Notes under the pieces: model-generated | What the model was told of the DNA's origin: nothing | Database searches by the model: none | Seen by the model: only the letters and a program-made list of their open reading frames with translations | Made by a program: the position numbers and the translations under genes | DNA from: Xylona heveae TC161 | Taxonomy: Eukaryota > Ascomycota > Xylonomycetes > Xylonales > Xylonaceae | Assembly (NCBI RefSeq): GCF_001619985.1 | Contig: NW_017264193.1 | Location: 2,981,726 to 3,045,725 of the forward strand | Length of the DNA stretch: 64,000 bases | Reading direction: 5' to 3' | Shown here: positions 25,502 to 42,200 of the stretch, one piece after another | How positions within the stretch are numbered: position 1 is the stretch's first letter | How the letters are laid out: each line of letters begins with the position of its first letter

Positions 25502-26224
25502 ACTCCAATATGGCAGATATTCGCTACTCAGCCCACTAGACACACGGTAGGAGACTCTTGCTTGCGCGTCCAAATCAGGAGACCAAGTCGGATGATCGGG
25601 TTCATAGCATGTTGTGCTTCTCTTCACATCTGTAAGCCGACCCCTTTGCTCTCTTTGGCGGCTCTCTTGAACGTGTACAAATTTGAAAGCTAATCGCACA
25701 AAGGAAGGAGTCAATGTAATGAAAGAAAAGTTTATCCAAAGTCTAATATTCTATGAATTCGTGACTATTATATTATTATTAGATAGTTTGGAATGATCCG
25801 AATTCAATTCCAAAAAATAAAACAACGAAATCATACGGTCTCTATAAGCTACAATATTTCGGATGATGATAAAAAGTAGGCAGTGCTCTAATGATAAAAA
25901 ATCATTTTTGTCAAGCGCAGGGCAGTGCGATGGTCACGCTATGCTGACGCTGAACACATGACAATAACAACGAAGAAGAAGAAGAAGAAGAATTAATGAA
26001 GAGGGTGATGATTGATAATGATGAGGCTGATGCGCAGCTCGCTTTGACGATACGCACTGTCACCTGATAAGATTACCTCTGGAGAGAAGGGTTTTTTCAC
26101 TTCGTCGCGTCGTCATTCTGGACTACCCAGTTCCGTAGACGAAGAGAAGATAAGGGAAGAAAAAGTTCCCCAAGAGTAGGAGCGAAGGAATTCAAGGCAA
26201 GAGATTTTAAAAAAAAAAAATTAA
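25502..26224. other. Convergent intergenic region with (GAA)7 microsatellite
   Basis: 3' flanks of the Zn2Cys6 gene (+) and CYP51 (-). It holds seven perfect GAA units at 25972-25992 and an A run near 26208. Very AT-rich between 25740 and 25920. No gene seen. Confidence 0.6.
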
Positions 26225-28044
<1,820 letters not shown>

Positions 28045-29556
28045 GGTGCTTGGTGGGATTGTAAAGATGCTTTACTCGGCTTGAACCCGTAGAAATAAAT
28101 GCGCCGCGTAGGACAAGAGGAGGTGTAATTTCAACGAAAATAAGAATAAAGATTGGGGAAAAGGAATGTCCTGAACAGCAATTCAGGTTTCAGTGTACCA
28201 GCATTCAAGTCCTGGTATCGTCAGACTGATTCCGGTGATGTTAACCCCTTCGCCGTGGTTGTTGTCGACAAGACGGAAAGCGGGTGGATTTTCTTTAGCG
28301 ATGCGGTTCCTGAACGTGAAATGAAACGATAAGAAGGGCACACGCCATTAGGCTACGTACTCCTTCTCTCGGTACCTTTTTTCGAGTACTCAAATAACCT
28401 TGTTCTCGCCAATTAATATGAAATGCCCGCTACAATCTACTTACTGTTTCAGTACAGTAACCTCGTGGCACCATCCAAGTTTGATGGGCGAGGAAAAGGT
28501 TCGGACAGGCAAATCCCGGCTCGTACGAGTGGCAGTCTAGCGCAGGAACTTTTTACTGGGGGAGCGCTAGGCCCTTGACCCCACGAAGACGTAACCTCCA
28601 ATACTCTTTCTCCCATTTCACAATCGAAGTTAATCAAACGTATCCAAGTAGGATAGGTCTCTCCAGAGACTCTTTTCGTTCCTGATTCTAGTGTGCTCGA
28701 ACTCCCTTGAAGCGACGGCAATTTGCTCACTCGCAGGGGCCTCGTGCCATCTCTCCTCACCGCTTTGTTTCTTGGCTTCTGCTGCGGCAGATCCGTCATT
28801 GCGAACTAGTCTAACAGCCATAAACAAGACCCTCTGACGTGCAACGATTACTAATTATCGTTCAGGCGTCGCATGATTTGTGCTGCTCGGGCGGTGAGAG
28901 CATATCGGAGAGCCCAGCTAATTTCGCACCATGCGAATCGTAAGTTAAACTCGTGACTTGCGCCTCGGACCGGAAAATCCAAAACTCGCAATTTCAAACA
29001 CGTTCTTGTCTTGGATGATGTGTAATCAGAAGGATTCATCTGGTGGCACAATAGTCAAAAGTATTTGAGATGGAGCTATCGCAAAAATATTACATGCCAT
29101 ATACCAAGTTTTCAAGATATTCAAAGAACTATTCTGTAAGTGGAAACGCCCGTAGATATCATGAAACATTCAACAGAATTTGGCCATGAAAGATTGTCTC
29201 TATGCTTTTTGCCGTGCAGTACCCCATATAAAACGTAAGTCCAACCTGTTCTGTGGGGATCGCTGTCGCAGCTTCTCGGTGGATGAACATTGGGAATTCA
29301 TACAGAGGCCGAGAAACAATAAAATCTTGGTATCCAGGTGTTTAAGCTTCGTTTTTAGCATTGCAAAACTCCAAAGTAGGCCATACTAATTGAAATCCTC
29401 CCATGACTTGCCGCTTGATTGTAAAGGTCGTGGGAGATGAACGATTCCGCACTGCTTAGTTCTTTCCTCCACGAACCCCGATCAAGATCACTCACACCGA
29501 AACTCCTGCTCGAGGGTGGGCTCGAGATTGACGCATGAGATGGACGTGGTCCTCGG
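28045..29556. other. CYP51 promoter and Chk2-kinase 3' flank
   Basis: About 1.5 kb with no recognisable gene. A perfect 6-bp inverted repeat (CCTGAA...TTCAGG) lies at 28170-28187, about 130 bp upstream of the CYP51 ATG; it could be a regulator site or chance. I did not find a clear sterol-response element by eye. Confidence 0.5.
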
Positions 29557-31866
<2,310 letters not shown>

Positions 31867-32820
31867 GTTGCTAACGGCACAAGCGCGCAGCGTAGTCCGA
31901 TCGACAAGAACTCGCACGGCTTGTAGATTGCCTTCTACGTTGCAGTGACCCTGAACAGTTCGTTGAGAAATCTTCCCTTGGCCAGGATGAAAAGAACGAA
32001 ACAAGTTGCAGTCGTATTGTGGCTTCTAGCGCAGCAAATTAAGAGGTGGTAATAGGGATACAGATTTCAAGCGCCTCCATGCGTTATCACGCCAGGTCCA
32101 TCACAGCGTCCTCATGGTCTTGGAGGTGCTTCGGCCAAAGCTCTCGGTCGAGTCGCTATAGGCGGTACGTTGTATGCCGTAAGGGGAACTAACTGAAATC
32201 GTAAAGTTACTCGACGCGAGTCTCTTTAAAGTACCAGGTGCTCATCCAAGGGATCCCCCAGGCTTAACAAAGGTACCTACCGAGGACTGTACTGCGGCAC
32301 GTCCGAGAGCAGAGAAATGTAACTAGTTGTGTTCTCTCACAATTGCCTTTCATGATAAATAGATTTTCCATTGGTCGAATTTTAGCCATTCATAAGAGCT
32401 ATTCTGCACTTCCTTTCAAAATTTAGCCTTTCTCTTCAGATTGATTGCTTCGCTTTCCGATGACTGCTTTGAAGTTTGGAGACATTCGTAGTACAGTTAG
32501 ATGCCTTTTAGCAGAGCCTTTTTACCTTAGGTAGTCTACAGTACGAGTACCCCAAGTACACTATACGAGCTGTAGTACTGTAGTTCCTCCTCGCTCCTGG
32601 AGAACAGGAGAGCCAACAGACCTTATAGGTAATTTATTAGCGCGACTACTTCGTACAACGGCTATTATTCCCTCCGTCATCGCGGCGCGGTTTCGGTTCG
32701 CCTAGGAACCGACATCCTGTAGTCGCCAACCTGGACCCTGAAGTTTGGAATCGCACGTCTGTCGTGATTAATGAAGCAGTAGAGATACCTGTGCAGGAGC
32801 GTCGGGACGCAGTGGAGACG
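31867..32820. promoter_or_regulatory. Divergent promoter region between chk2 and STT4
   Basis: 954 bp between two start codons pointing away from each other. It includes GGTACCTACC-type and AGTACTGTAG-type short palindrome-rich stretches near 32270 and 32550-32585, seen also near 40020. No gene recognised. Joint control of the two genes is inference from geometry only. Confidence 0.5.
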
Positions 32821-35800
32821 ATGAATGACCCGTAATGACCCTACCATGTCTGTTGGTTTTGCTTGCATACAGGCTGATGATATCGAAGCTCTTCCTATCT
32901 GATCAGGAGGGCCGCGCTGCAGAAGCTCGTGCTACTCTCTGCCACAGCGCCAACAGCGTCGACTGCTTCCGACCTGAAGAGACTGCAAAAATCATGCGGT
33001 TTGGTGGAAGAAAGGGCCAATGGCTCCACTTCAGAGACATCTGTTTCGAAAGTGCCGATGGTAAAACCCCCATTCCCATTCCCTGCTCTCAAATACCAGC
33101 TAATACTTTCAACAGAGAGTGCAAGAGCTTGATGTGCTCCTCTCTCTTTGCAATGCGGCACCCTTTCTGAGGAAGAAGGAGCAGGCTGAACGGCTCTTGC
33201 TCCAACTCTCGCCATACTTCCTTGATTGTCAGGCTCAAGCTATCTCTCCGTCACCGTTTCTCCGTGATATTGAACCGTCTCCTTGGGAGGCGTTGGCGTT
33301 CCGCCTCACTTCAGCTCTTCTATCTATTGGTGCCGGTCATGAATCGCTACGTGATTTGGTCCACGCGAGAATACAGTCTTTCCTTGAAAAATGCACCGAT
33401 TTGGCTGAGTCACTGGTATCGGAGAAAAATAGTGCAGATGCGGATAGTGCAGCCGATGGATCGCAAGCTCTCGAAATCGTCATTCTCGCCGTCTCAATAC
33501 TAGGATTTCTTGATGCTGCTGCCGCAAACGCCTCGTTCTGGTTGACTGAAGAAAGAATTGATTTGATAGAGGCCTTCCGGGCCATCTTGTCTGGAAAGTT
33601 CATGGTCTCCCTGGAGAGAGCGCTGTCAATTATTCGGACCTCTCATTCAGCCGTTCCCGGCGTGCGAGATTGGAGACGTAATTTGCGGCACTATGCAGCT
33701 ATCGGAAGGCCGTTAGGAGCAATGATTCTTCAATGGTCGTTCATGAGATTTACGATGTCTCACGCCTCTCTAGCAGTCGCAGAGCCTCGGGTGCTTCGCA
33801 CCAGCAATGTGTTGGATATACTTCTGTCTGATAAAGGATTTTCTCTAAAAGACCAAGCATTAATCAGCAAGAACAAGGCAACTTTGCTAGCCGACATAGC
33901 CCTAGACGAAATGCAACTTCTGGAAGATAATTCGGATTATCTCCAGCTTGGATCAGCATGGCAACAGCGGCTTGCTTGTGCCGTCAAATCAAGTGCTCTG
34001 ACCAATCTTACCATTTGTCTCGTACTCGATAGTGAGAGCGTTGAACTCGAGACCCTCCTAGGGTGGCTGGAGAACACCATGGCTGATCCGATTCAGATGG
34101 CGAATGAGACGCTCGCAAGTGTTGTTCTCAAATGTCTCACAATTCTTGCAAAGCGTTTCCCTTTGGTTACTGCTAGTGCTACCCGCTCCTTACCGCGTTT
34201 CCTAGTTCAAGGGGCAGCGACAGAAGAGACAGTCACGGTGGCCGCTGCTTGTCTTGCATCAATATTGCAGCTGGTTTCGCATGATTCGGTGATCACTACG
34301 CTCTATTCCTTAGGGAATGTCCTTAGTTCAAGCAGAAATGCTGACCTCAATCTCAACAAACCCGCTATGGTAAATGGGGTATCGAGAACAAATCTCGATA
34401 TGCCATACACACAACAAGCTGCTGGCAGTTCCATTTCGCTCACGAGCCATACTGATGACGACGTCATTGCGGTATATGGCAATGTCGTACATGCCATAGT
34501 AGAAATTGCAAATAGCTGCAAAGACGACAAAATTACTGCTCTGGCACAGTCGATGCTGATTCAAAAGATCGGGAAAGTGGACTCAACTGTGGACGCCCGG
34601 ATTATTACGGAGGCCGCGAGGCTAGCCGTGAGTTGTGGGGCTTTAGAGTTCCGCTCTTTTCTCAAATTGATATCGAAGTTGAGTCATGACAGCATTGTTC
34701 AAGGAAACCTTCCCATTTCAAACGCTGTAAGTATGCGGATCGCCTTAAGCAAATTTGGACAATAACTTAAGAATTGTTGCAGATATTAAATGCGAGAAGC
34801 TATCTCTCTACTACAATCGAAGTAGAGTCTCAGTTTTTCGAGCCATATCTTCGTGATCTGCTCGACGAAATAGTTAGTAAAGGCGATGTACACACCGGAA
34901 GTTCTCGTCATGGAGATGCTGAGCTTGCTGCGAGAGAGATTTCTCAACTACTTCAGCCACTATCTCTCTTAGTCTCTACCTACCCAACTTATAAGGAGTC
35001 CGTTGGTGCAGAAGTTCTAGGGCTTTTCCGAGAGGCATGGTTCAATATTGTTGTCCACGGATTTAATCTCACATCAAATCTCGGCAAAGAATTTTTTAAA
35101 AATCTTCAAGCCATAGCTGCTCATACTGGGCCGCTTGTTGCACAGGAGCGAGCAGATCAGCTGGACAGTGATATAGAGCTCAATACTGTCCTAAGACGTG
35201 GCATGGATATCCGCCGCACAACGGAGCAAAGGCGAGATCTCGCTGCTTTATTGCCAAGCCGAGAAGCAGATATCAAAAATTTAACCTATCCCGAACTTAT
35301 CTTTCTGAGATCTGCACATCTGGTCGAGACTCTCAGAGCCAATTCTGGAAGCTGTTCCCAGCTCCTCATGTATTTCCTCGACCCCGCACTCAAGTCCGGG
35401 CCAATGGGCGCGTGCATGGCTGCGATTGTTGAAGACGTCTTAGGCATCTATCTCTCCAAAGCTCTAGCTGGTAATCGACAGGAGCTAGCTGCGCCGTTTA
35501 TTGCAAAGCAGCTCGCGGATTTCCTAGTTGGTTGCTGTCATCGTATGGAAAAGGTGCAGCAAGTGGCGCTGTCGTGCGTTGACCGAATAATACACGAAGC
35601 CCCTTCAGCCCTCTGCCAGAGATCCTCTCTTTTTTCGCTCCTGGAATTGCTTTCGATCATGTGGTATAGCTGCCTCGATGCGGAAACAGAGGAGTACGAA
35701 TGGCGTTCTCACTTCTCCTCAGCCAAAGGGAATGTTGCGGTGGAGCTCTCGGACAACTATTCTCTCAGAAGGTCGACGCTAAATCATTTATATAAGCGGG

Positions 35801-38800
35801 CGAAGTCGTGGGTCATGAGAGTGATCAACATCGCGCCGTTAGATGTGAAAGGATTACTGCAGGTAAGTTCGTACCTTCTAATTTCGCGATCTAAACATTG
35901 ACAGTTGAAATAGAGCTATCTCTCTGAATATGATGATGATGGGGCGTACGGCCATATCTCTCTAGGTAGATCATTTGCCGCTGAGATGGGCTCTGCCCTT
36001 CCGACAGCCGATCAGAGATTGGGTACGTTTTTTCGACTAGATTTAGAGGGGCTATGTTTTGCTAATGGTCAAAGGGGCAATCGATCGAGACGGCGAAGAT
36101 TGGAACATCAACACGGCTTCTGACTTCATTTCTCAGTATACGTCTAGGCAGGAATACAGATACGCAGAGCCGCTTCAGGGCCATGACGCAGAATGGCTCA
36201 AGTTCATTCAACGAGGTCAGTCCTTCCTTGGCCCTAACAAAAGCTTTTGCTTTAATGAGGCACGTCTTAACTAACAAACATGGGTAGATCGGCAAGGCGG
36301 TATCGTGAGTCACCACGGTCACGGGAAAGGCCTTGAAGACGCTGTATCTCTGCTTGCAGGCATTCAGACGCGGATTACAGACGGAAAATTTGTCTCTATT
36401 GGCGAGCTTCGTGATGCATTGAGACGAGCCGCTGCTGTCCTTTGCAATACTAAAGATGACCAGAGCGCTGTTGTGCACTACCTTGTCAACATCCCATTCC
36501 TGTTGTTCTCGAAACAATCCATCAAACTCGGAATTTCTATCTGGATGGGAGTAATCAACGAAAATGCTCGAATGGAGCCAAGGATTCTGACAGAGATAGC
36601 ATCATGCTGGGAGGCGAGTGTGAGAAAGAAGCAGGGCTTTTTCAATGATCGATTCCAGTAAGTTGCCTGTGTTGGAGTTCTCCGATTATCTATCTGACGT
36701 CTGTTAGCCACCTTGATCCGTTTTACATCAAAGAAGAGTTCGCTCCATCGGATCGGGAAGCAACGTCAAAACGCCAACAGGCAGCTCATAACATCATCGC
36801 ACCACATTTTCGCGTGCTGCAATTCCTTGCTAGTCATTTCAACGCCAATAGGCTTGGAAGTCCTCAGATCAGAAGGATATTTCATCGCATTGTCAGAGTC
36901 ACTTTGAATGGCATCGTACATGCTACCAACCATCCTCTCGCTCGGGAAATGCATTTTCAGATCATACTTTTTGCCTTGGGCATTCTCCGTCATACTAATG
37001 GGCTTGATGCAGCCGAGCAGTGGAGATTGAAGGATCAAATTCTTTGCGCAGCTCTCAGATGGTTTTCCCATCCCTCAAGGTAGGAATATCATGTAGAATC
37101 CAGCCAGCAGAAGCTAATTTATAACCAGTTGGTCATTCGGCGGTAACAGGCTTCAGATAAAGGCCGAGACTCATCTTCTAGCAGATGTAGAAGCAGCCTT
37201 GCGCAATGTTGTCCACCTACCCTCGGGAACTAGTCTCAGCTTAAAGTCTCTGCAGTCCAAGCAAGAGCTGCTAGAGATCCTTTTAGACAATGAGCAGACG
37301 CGCCTCATAGTCTGGCTCTTCCCGTTGGATCATGAACGTAGGCATTACTTCTCATCCCGAAATCCCGCCAAAGCACCAGCTGAAGTAAGTCTTCCTCAAT
37401 CAATGTCGGGAAAGGAAATGTTGCTAAGGATCTAGAATACCATCACACCGCTGCTTAAGACCGCCTGGTCTGAGAGCACTGCATTAGTGCTGCAGTTGGT
37501 CAATCGTTTTTCGTTCCCAAAGTTGACCAACAACGCTCGATGGTTATTACTCAATTTCCCCGAGAGAGCCCTTGACGAGGCGGACGCTCTTCAACTTCTT
37601 CTTGGGTCATCTCTTCCGACTGATGTCTCTTTTCAGCTAAAGGTGAGTGCTGAAGACTGGGCAATCTAAGGTGGTAGTGCTAAATTGGAAGTAGTATTTG
37701 CTTTATTGGGCGCCGGTGAATCCAATCGCTGCTGTGACGTACTTCTTACCAGCCTATGCAAATCACCCATATGTACTACAGTATGCCATGAGGGCTCTTG
37801 AGAGCCATTCTGTCGACGTAACATTTTTCTACGTCCCGCAAATCGTGCAAACACTCCGCTACGATATTCTTGGATACGTCGAAAGATATATCCTTGAGAC
37901 TGCAAAGTTTTCCCAACTATTTGCCCATCAGATCATCTGGAACATGATGGCAAACGCCTACAAAGATGAGGACTCTCAAATAGTAAGCGCAAAAACCCTT
38001 CTGTCATTCTGTTGACATGCTCATTACCATGTCTAGCCCGATCCGTTAAAGCCGACACTCGACACGGTTATGGAGAAGTTAATAGCTAGTTTTTCTGGCG
38101 ACGACAAAGACTTCTACGAGCGGGAATTTTCATTTTTCAACGAAGTGACTGACATTTCGGGGAAGCTGAGGCCGTATATTAAGCGCCCTAAGCCTGAAAA
38201 GAAGCAAAAGATTGAAGAGGAGCTCCGAAAAATTAAAGTGGAAGTGGGAGTGTATCTTCCTAGTAACCCGGACGGTGCTGTGGTCGGGATTGACCGAAAA
38301 TCAGGAAAGCCTTTGCAAAGCCATGCAAAAGCCCCGTTCATGGCAACGTTTCGGATCAGAAAGAATAAGAGCCACCTCGAGACCGCCGATGTACTCATAG
38401 AAGACGGCAAACACAATAGACCATCGGAGCAGGACACCTTTGAAATATGGCAATCTGCAATCTTCAAAGTGGGAGACGACTGTCGTCAAGATATTCTAGC
38501 TCTCCAAATGATTGCGACCTTTCGAGGCATATTCAATAGCGTTGGTCTTGACGTCTTTGTGTTCCCATATCGAGTGACAGCAACTGCGCCGGGTTGTGGC
38601 GTGATTGATGTATTGCCCAATTCGATCTCCAGGGATATGCTTGGGAGAGAAGCTGTCAATGGGCTCTACGACTATTTTGTCTCCAAGTACGGTGGCCCTG
38701 ACTCCATTCGATTTCAAGAAGCGCGGAAAAACTTTGTCAAGAGTATGGCCGCGTACTCAGTGATCTCATATCTACTTCAATTCAAAGATCGTCATAATGG

Positions 38801-39277
38801 CAACATTATGGTAGACGATGCCGGACACATCTTGCACATTGGTATGTTCAAGACACAGCAAAGATTCAACATACACTAACCTGACAATCAGACTTTGGTT
38901 TTTGCTTCGATATCGCCCCTGGTGGCATCAGATTTGAACGCGCCCCATTCAAATTGACTTCAGAAATGGTGGCCGTTATGGGCGGCTCTACCGAGTCTCA
39001 GGCATACCGGTGGTTCGAAGAGCTGTGCATCAAAGCATTTTTGGCTTCTCGTCCTTTTACTGACAAACTTGCTCACCTTGTTATCCTCATGTTGGACAGC
39101 GGGCTTCCTTGCTTCAAGCCTGAGACTATCCAGCATTTCAAAGAAAGATTCGTGGTCGAGAAGAGTGAGCGGGAAGCTGCAGAATTCATGCGAGATCTCA
39201 TCAAGAAGAGTTACAGCAGCTACTCGACCCGTGGCTACGACCAGTTCCAGCTCCTTACAAATGGGATTCCGTACTAA
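32821..39277 (+). CDS. stt4: Phosphatidylinositol 4-kinase Stt4 (PI4KIII-alpha)
   Basis: Large lipid kinase (about 1929 residues) making PI4P at the plasma membrane for PI(4,5)P2, cell-wall and actin signalling. Thirteen exons: 32821-32831, 32907-33060, 33116-34726, 34783-35862, 35914-36022, 36075-36215, 36288-36657, 36708-37079, 37129-37384, 37436-37642, 37695-37982, 38037-38841, 38892-39277. Long helical N-terminal half; PIK accessory domain about 1320-1500 (NARWLLLNFPERALDEADA, YVPQIVQTLRYDILGYVE); catalytic domain about 1610-1929 with ATFRIRKN, the loop FKDRHNGNIMVDDAGHILH and the DFGF motif split by the last intron (GHILHI|DFGFCFD). It ends TNGIPY. The start is the least certain part: an 11-nt first exon (MNDP) gives a conserved-looking MNDPRAALQKLVLLS. 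All other junctions keep frame, and the whole length divides by three. Confidence 0.95.
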
Positions 39278-42200
39278 TCAGCAATCTTCGTTATTTATAC
39301 CCTTATTCAGATGGCTCCCAAACATGTTTATTTAAAGATGTTTACGCCGATTCTAAAGCGCAGCAGAGCAACTGTCTCCTGGCGATGCGAACGCCCTATA
39401 GGTCATGGGATTTCTGGAGGCAGGTCAGCCGGTCAAGACTACAGATGTCCCCCACAATACAGCTATAGATCACATGAGACACAGAAATCGAAATAGAAGT
39501 ATAAATTCGAGTGGGGAAAGATTCAACTGCCCAGCGTTTGAGCACGACATTAAATATTGATAGTTCACTTTGTAAATATGAGACTCAGTGGGTGCAACTC
39601 TCGGCATGATCGGAGTCAATTGACCCGTATGAGTAAGAAAAGTGAATTCGCGAGTTTTGATTCGGCCTTGTCCTCTTGAATTTTGCTGTCATTCGGACCG
39701 AATTTCTGAAGAGGTACAACATCTTAATCAAGGCGCATTCTCCAGCGAGTGTCACTCAATCTCAACTTCAAAAGACAAATTTTGGAAGTCGCTAGTTTAA
39801 AATACGAATTCTTGTTTGGCTACTTGTCTCTTGAAATCCCTCAAGGTCACTCGTTAGTATGGGTTTGCGGCAAAGGACGGTCTCTGCTAGACGACCGGCG
39901 ACCTGGACCAAATATGCATACTTACCACTGCAAAGCCCCAAGAGATCCATGGTGAAAATTCCATGTCCGCCACACTGGAGCTTTCCCTTGAGGTTGCGTG
40001 CTGCGATGCGAAAAACAACCTAGGTACCTTGCTTGGTATTTGCTGTTGCTGAGGTTATATGAAAAGTGGAAGTATTTCAGGGAAGGTCTAGACCGATCGG
40101 TCCGTACGACTTCAAGCCAAGTGAGCTAGCCCAGGTATGTCAGGTAGGTACAATTTATCGGTGTGGAGAAGACTGACGCGTGCTTGTGGCTCTTTTCGCT
40201 CGATCGTCGCATCCGTCACTCCAGAAGTCAAGGGTACCGTCATTTAGTGCATTACGCCACAACTGCTTGGTGACGGTGAAAAAGCCACCACTGGAGCGGG
40301 AACCGAGACTGACATTAACTAGCTACATCCTGTGTCCACATGGCAGATGAGGTGCAAAAAACCTTTTAGTGGCATATCTCAAATTTATCGAAAAGCACCC
40401 CAGTTGTGGATGCAGTCATTCAAAGCCATCATTTCCTGGACACGTTTTGAGTTCAACAGCATGTCGTCAGAGAGTCCCAATCTATTCGCTAACTATAGAA
40501 GTACAATTCGGTACCGAAACGTTGGCCGATACCTAATGAGCATACGGTTAAGCTATCTGGGTGGGGTCGGGTAAGGTTGATGAGCGTCTTACCCTACCCT
40601 GCATTTGCAGTCCGTCGGACCTCGATGAGGTCAACTCTCCCCATCATCCTTGCAGGTACCTGTGTACTCCTTCGAAGACCTCACCTTACTTGCCCAAAGA
40701 GAAGCTAATCCGCGGGCAAGCCGTTACGGCCAGGCTGGAACCTTCTCTCGGCGGACAGAAGGTTCTTTTGATCGGGAGATGTCGAGAGCAGTCGACCTAA
40801 CGTCAAAATGTCTTGTGATCCGGTCTCTTCAGTGAAAACTCACTTGCATATTTTTGAATTTTCAGTAATTCCCCAGTTGCTGACTTAAGGCAGCTTACAA
40901 AATATCAATGATAACGCCTCTAAGATATTACTTTTCTCCGAAGAAAGAGCGATAGTGGCGAGACCAAACTTCTGCAATGCGATTGAAACCTTTACTAGAG
41001 GGGTGAGGGTTGCATTCAAAGTCACCGAATACCAAAAATGATCCATCTGTTTGATTGAAAATGCAGTACAACATCAATTCAAAAGTATTTACTCGTCTTC
41101 CTTTCTCGTATAGAGGATCTAGGTATCCTACAATAGCTGTTACTTCCTGACGCGATTTTGGCTGATTATTTGATTTGAAGTGAATTTTTGCAAATCCAGA
41201 CATTTAGCTATCGCGCCTGTTCACGGCCATGGGGGACGTTACATTTGCTTCGTCGTGGGGAAAGGCGCTGTGCTCGGATCCATGAATTGTGGCTCAAATG
41301 AGAAGCAACGAGAGGAAAACGGTGCGGCGGAGCTGTGTCCGAAGGGGTGCTCGGGGTGCTCGGTGGTAAGCTATGCTCGGGTAGATGACTTGTGAGGAGC
41401 GTCCGAGGTCCTTCAGATGCGCATGCAGATGGGGACGACAAATGGAACTACGGGGAGACACATGCAGTATACAGTTAATTTCCCACAATCAATCGGCACG
41501 TACTTTCCATCCAGGGCAGAGGTTGCGATCAAAAGAAGTCGCCCACTACTGCAGCGGATGGAAGACTTTGCGTCAGATCAACCGATTCGTGCTATAACGT
41601 AAGTGCAAGCCACCTACGAAGCCACGATGTAAGCCTAACTCGTCGCCAAAGCGGGAAAGAACCAACGGACGAGTTGCCGTTGATCGATTTTGCTAGCCGA
41701 GCGCGGTAGTGGCTCGCTGGGGCTGGCTGCACCCATGGGTAAGGCTTTGCCTTTGCCACAGTGAGGCGGGATTTGCCTTCTGGGTAAGGCAGACCTACGT
41801 CGTAACTCCGGTACGTAAAATCATTTCCCATCTTGAAAAGATGGACAAGGTTTCCACACTCAATCGTCAATGAGCAACTCGATTGATCCCAAAAAGGAAA
41901 TGATTGACGGTGGCTTGCCTTCTGGCACGCTCTCCATCGGTCTCCTCGGCCCTTTCATCGAAACGAGGCATGCTTGACATTACATGGCTTATGCCTTTTC
42001 AATCCTTGGCTCCGTGCTAGGGAAGATGACGGCTTAAGCGAAGTCATTTACAGAGGAGAATTAACTGTCTTTTTGCGATCGCTTGCAGCCACCTTGCAAC
42101 TGTGGCTCTCGGAGACCGCCTCAGGGCAGTACCAGCCACGAGTGGTCCGGCCAGGGCCTATGACGACTCTCGAGTCCACCTACGCAACGAGCCTCCGATC

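Noticed and set aside
28170-28187. Inverted repeat CCTGAA...TTCAGG as a sterol-response site
   Set aside because: It does not match the sterol regulator motifs I know; a 6-bp inverted repeat is common by chance.
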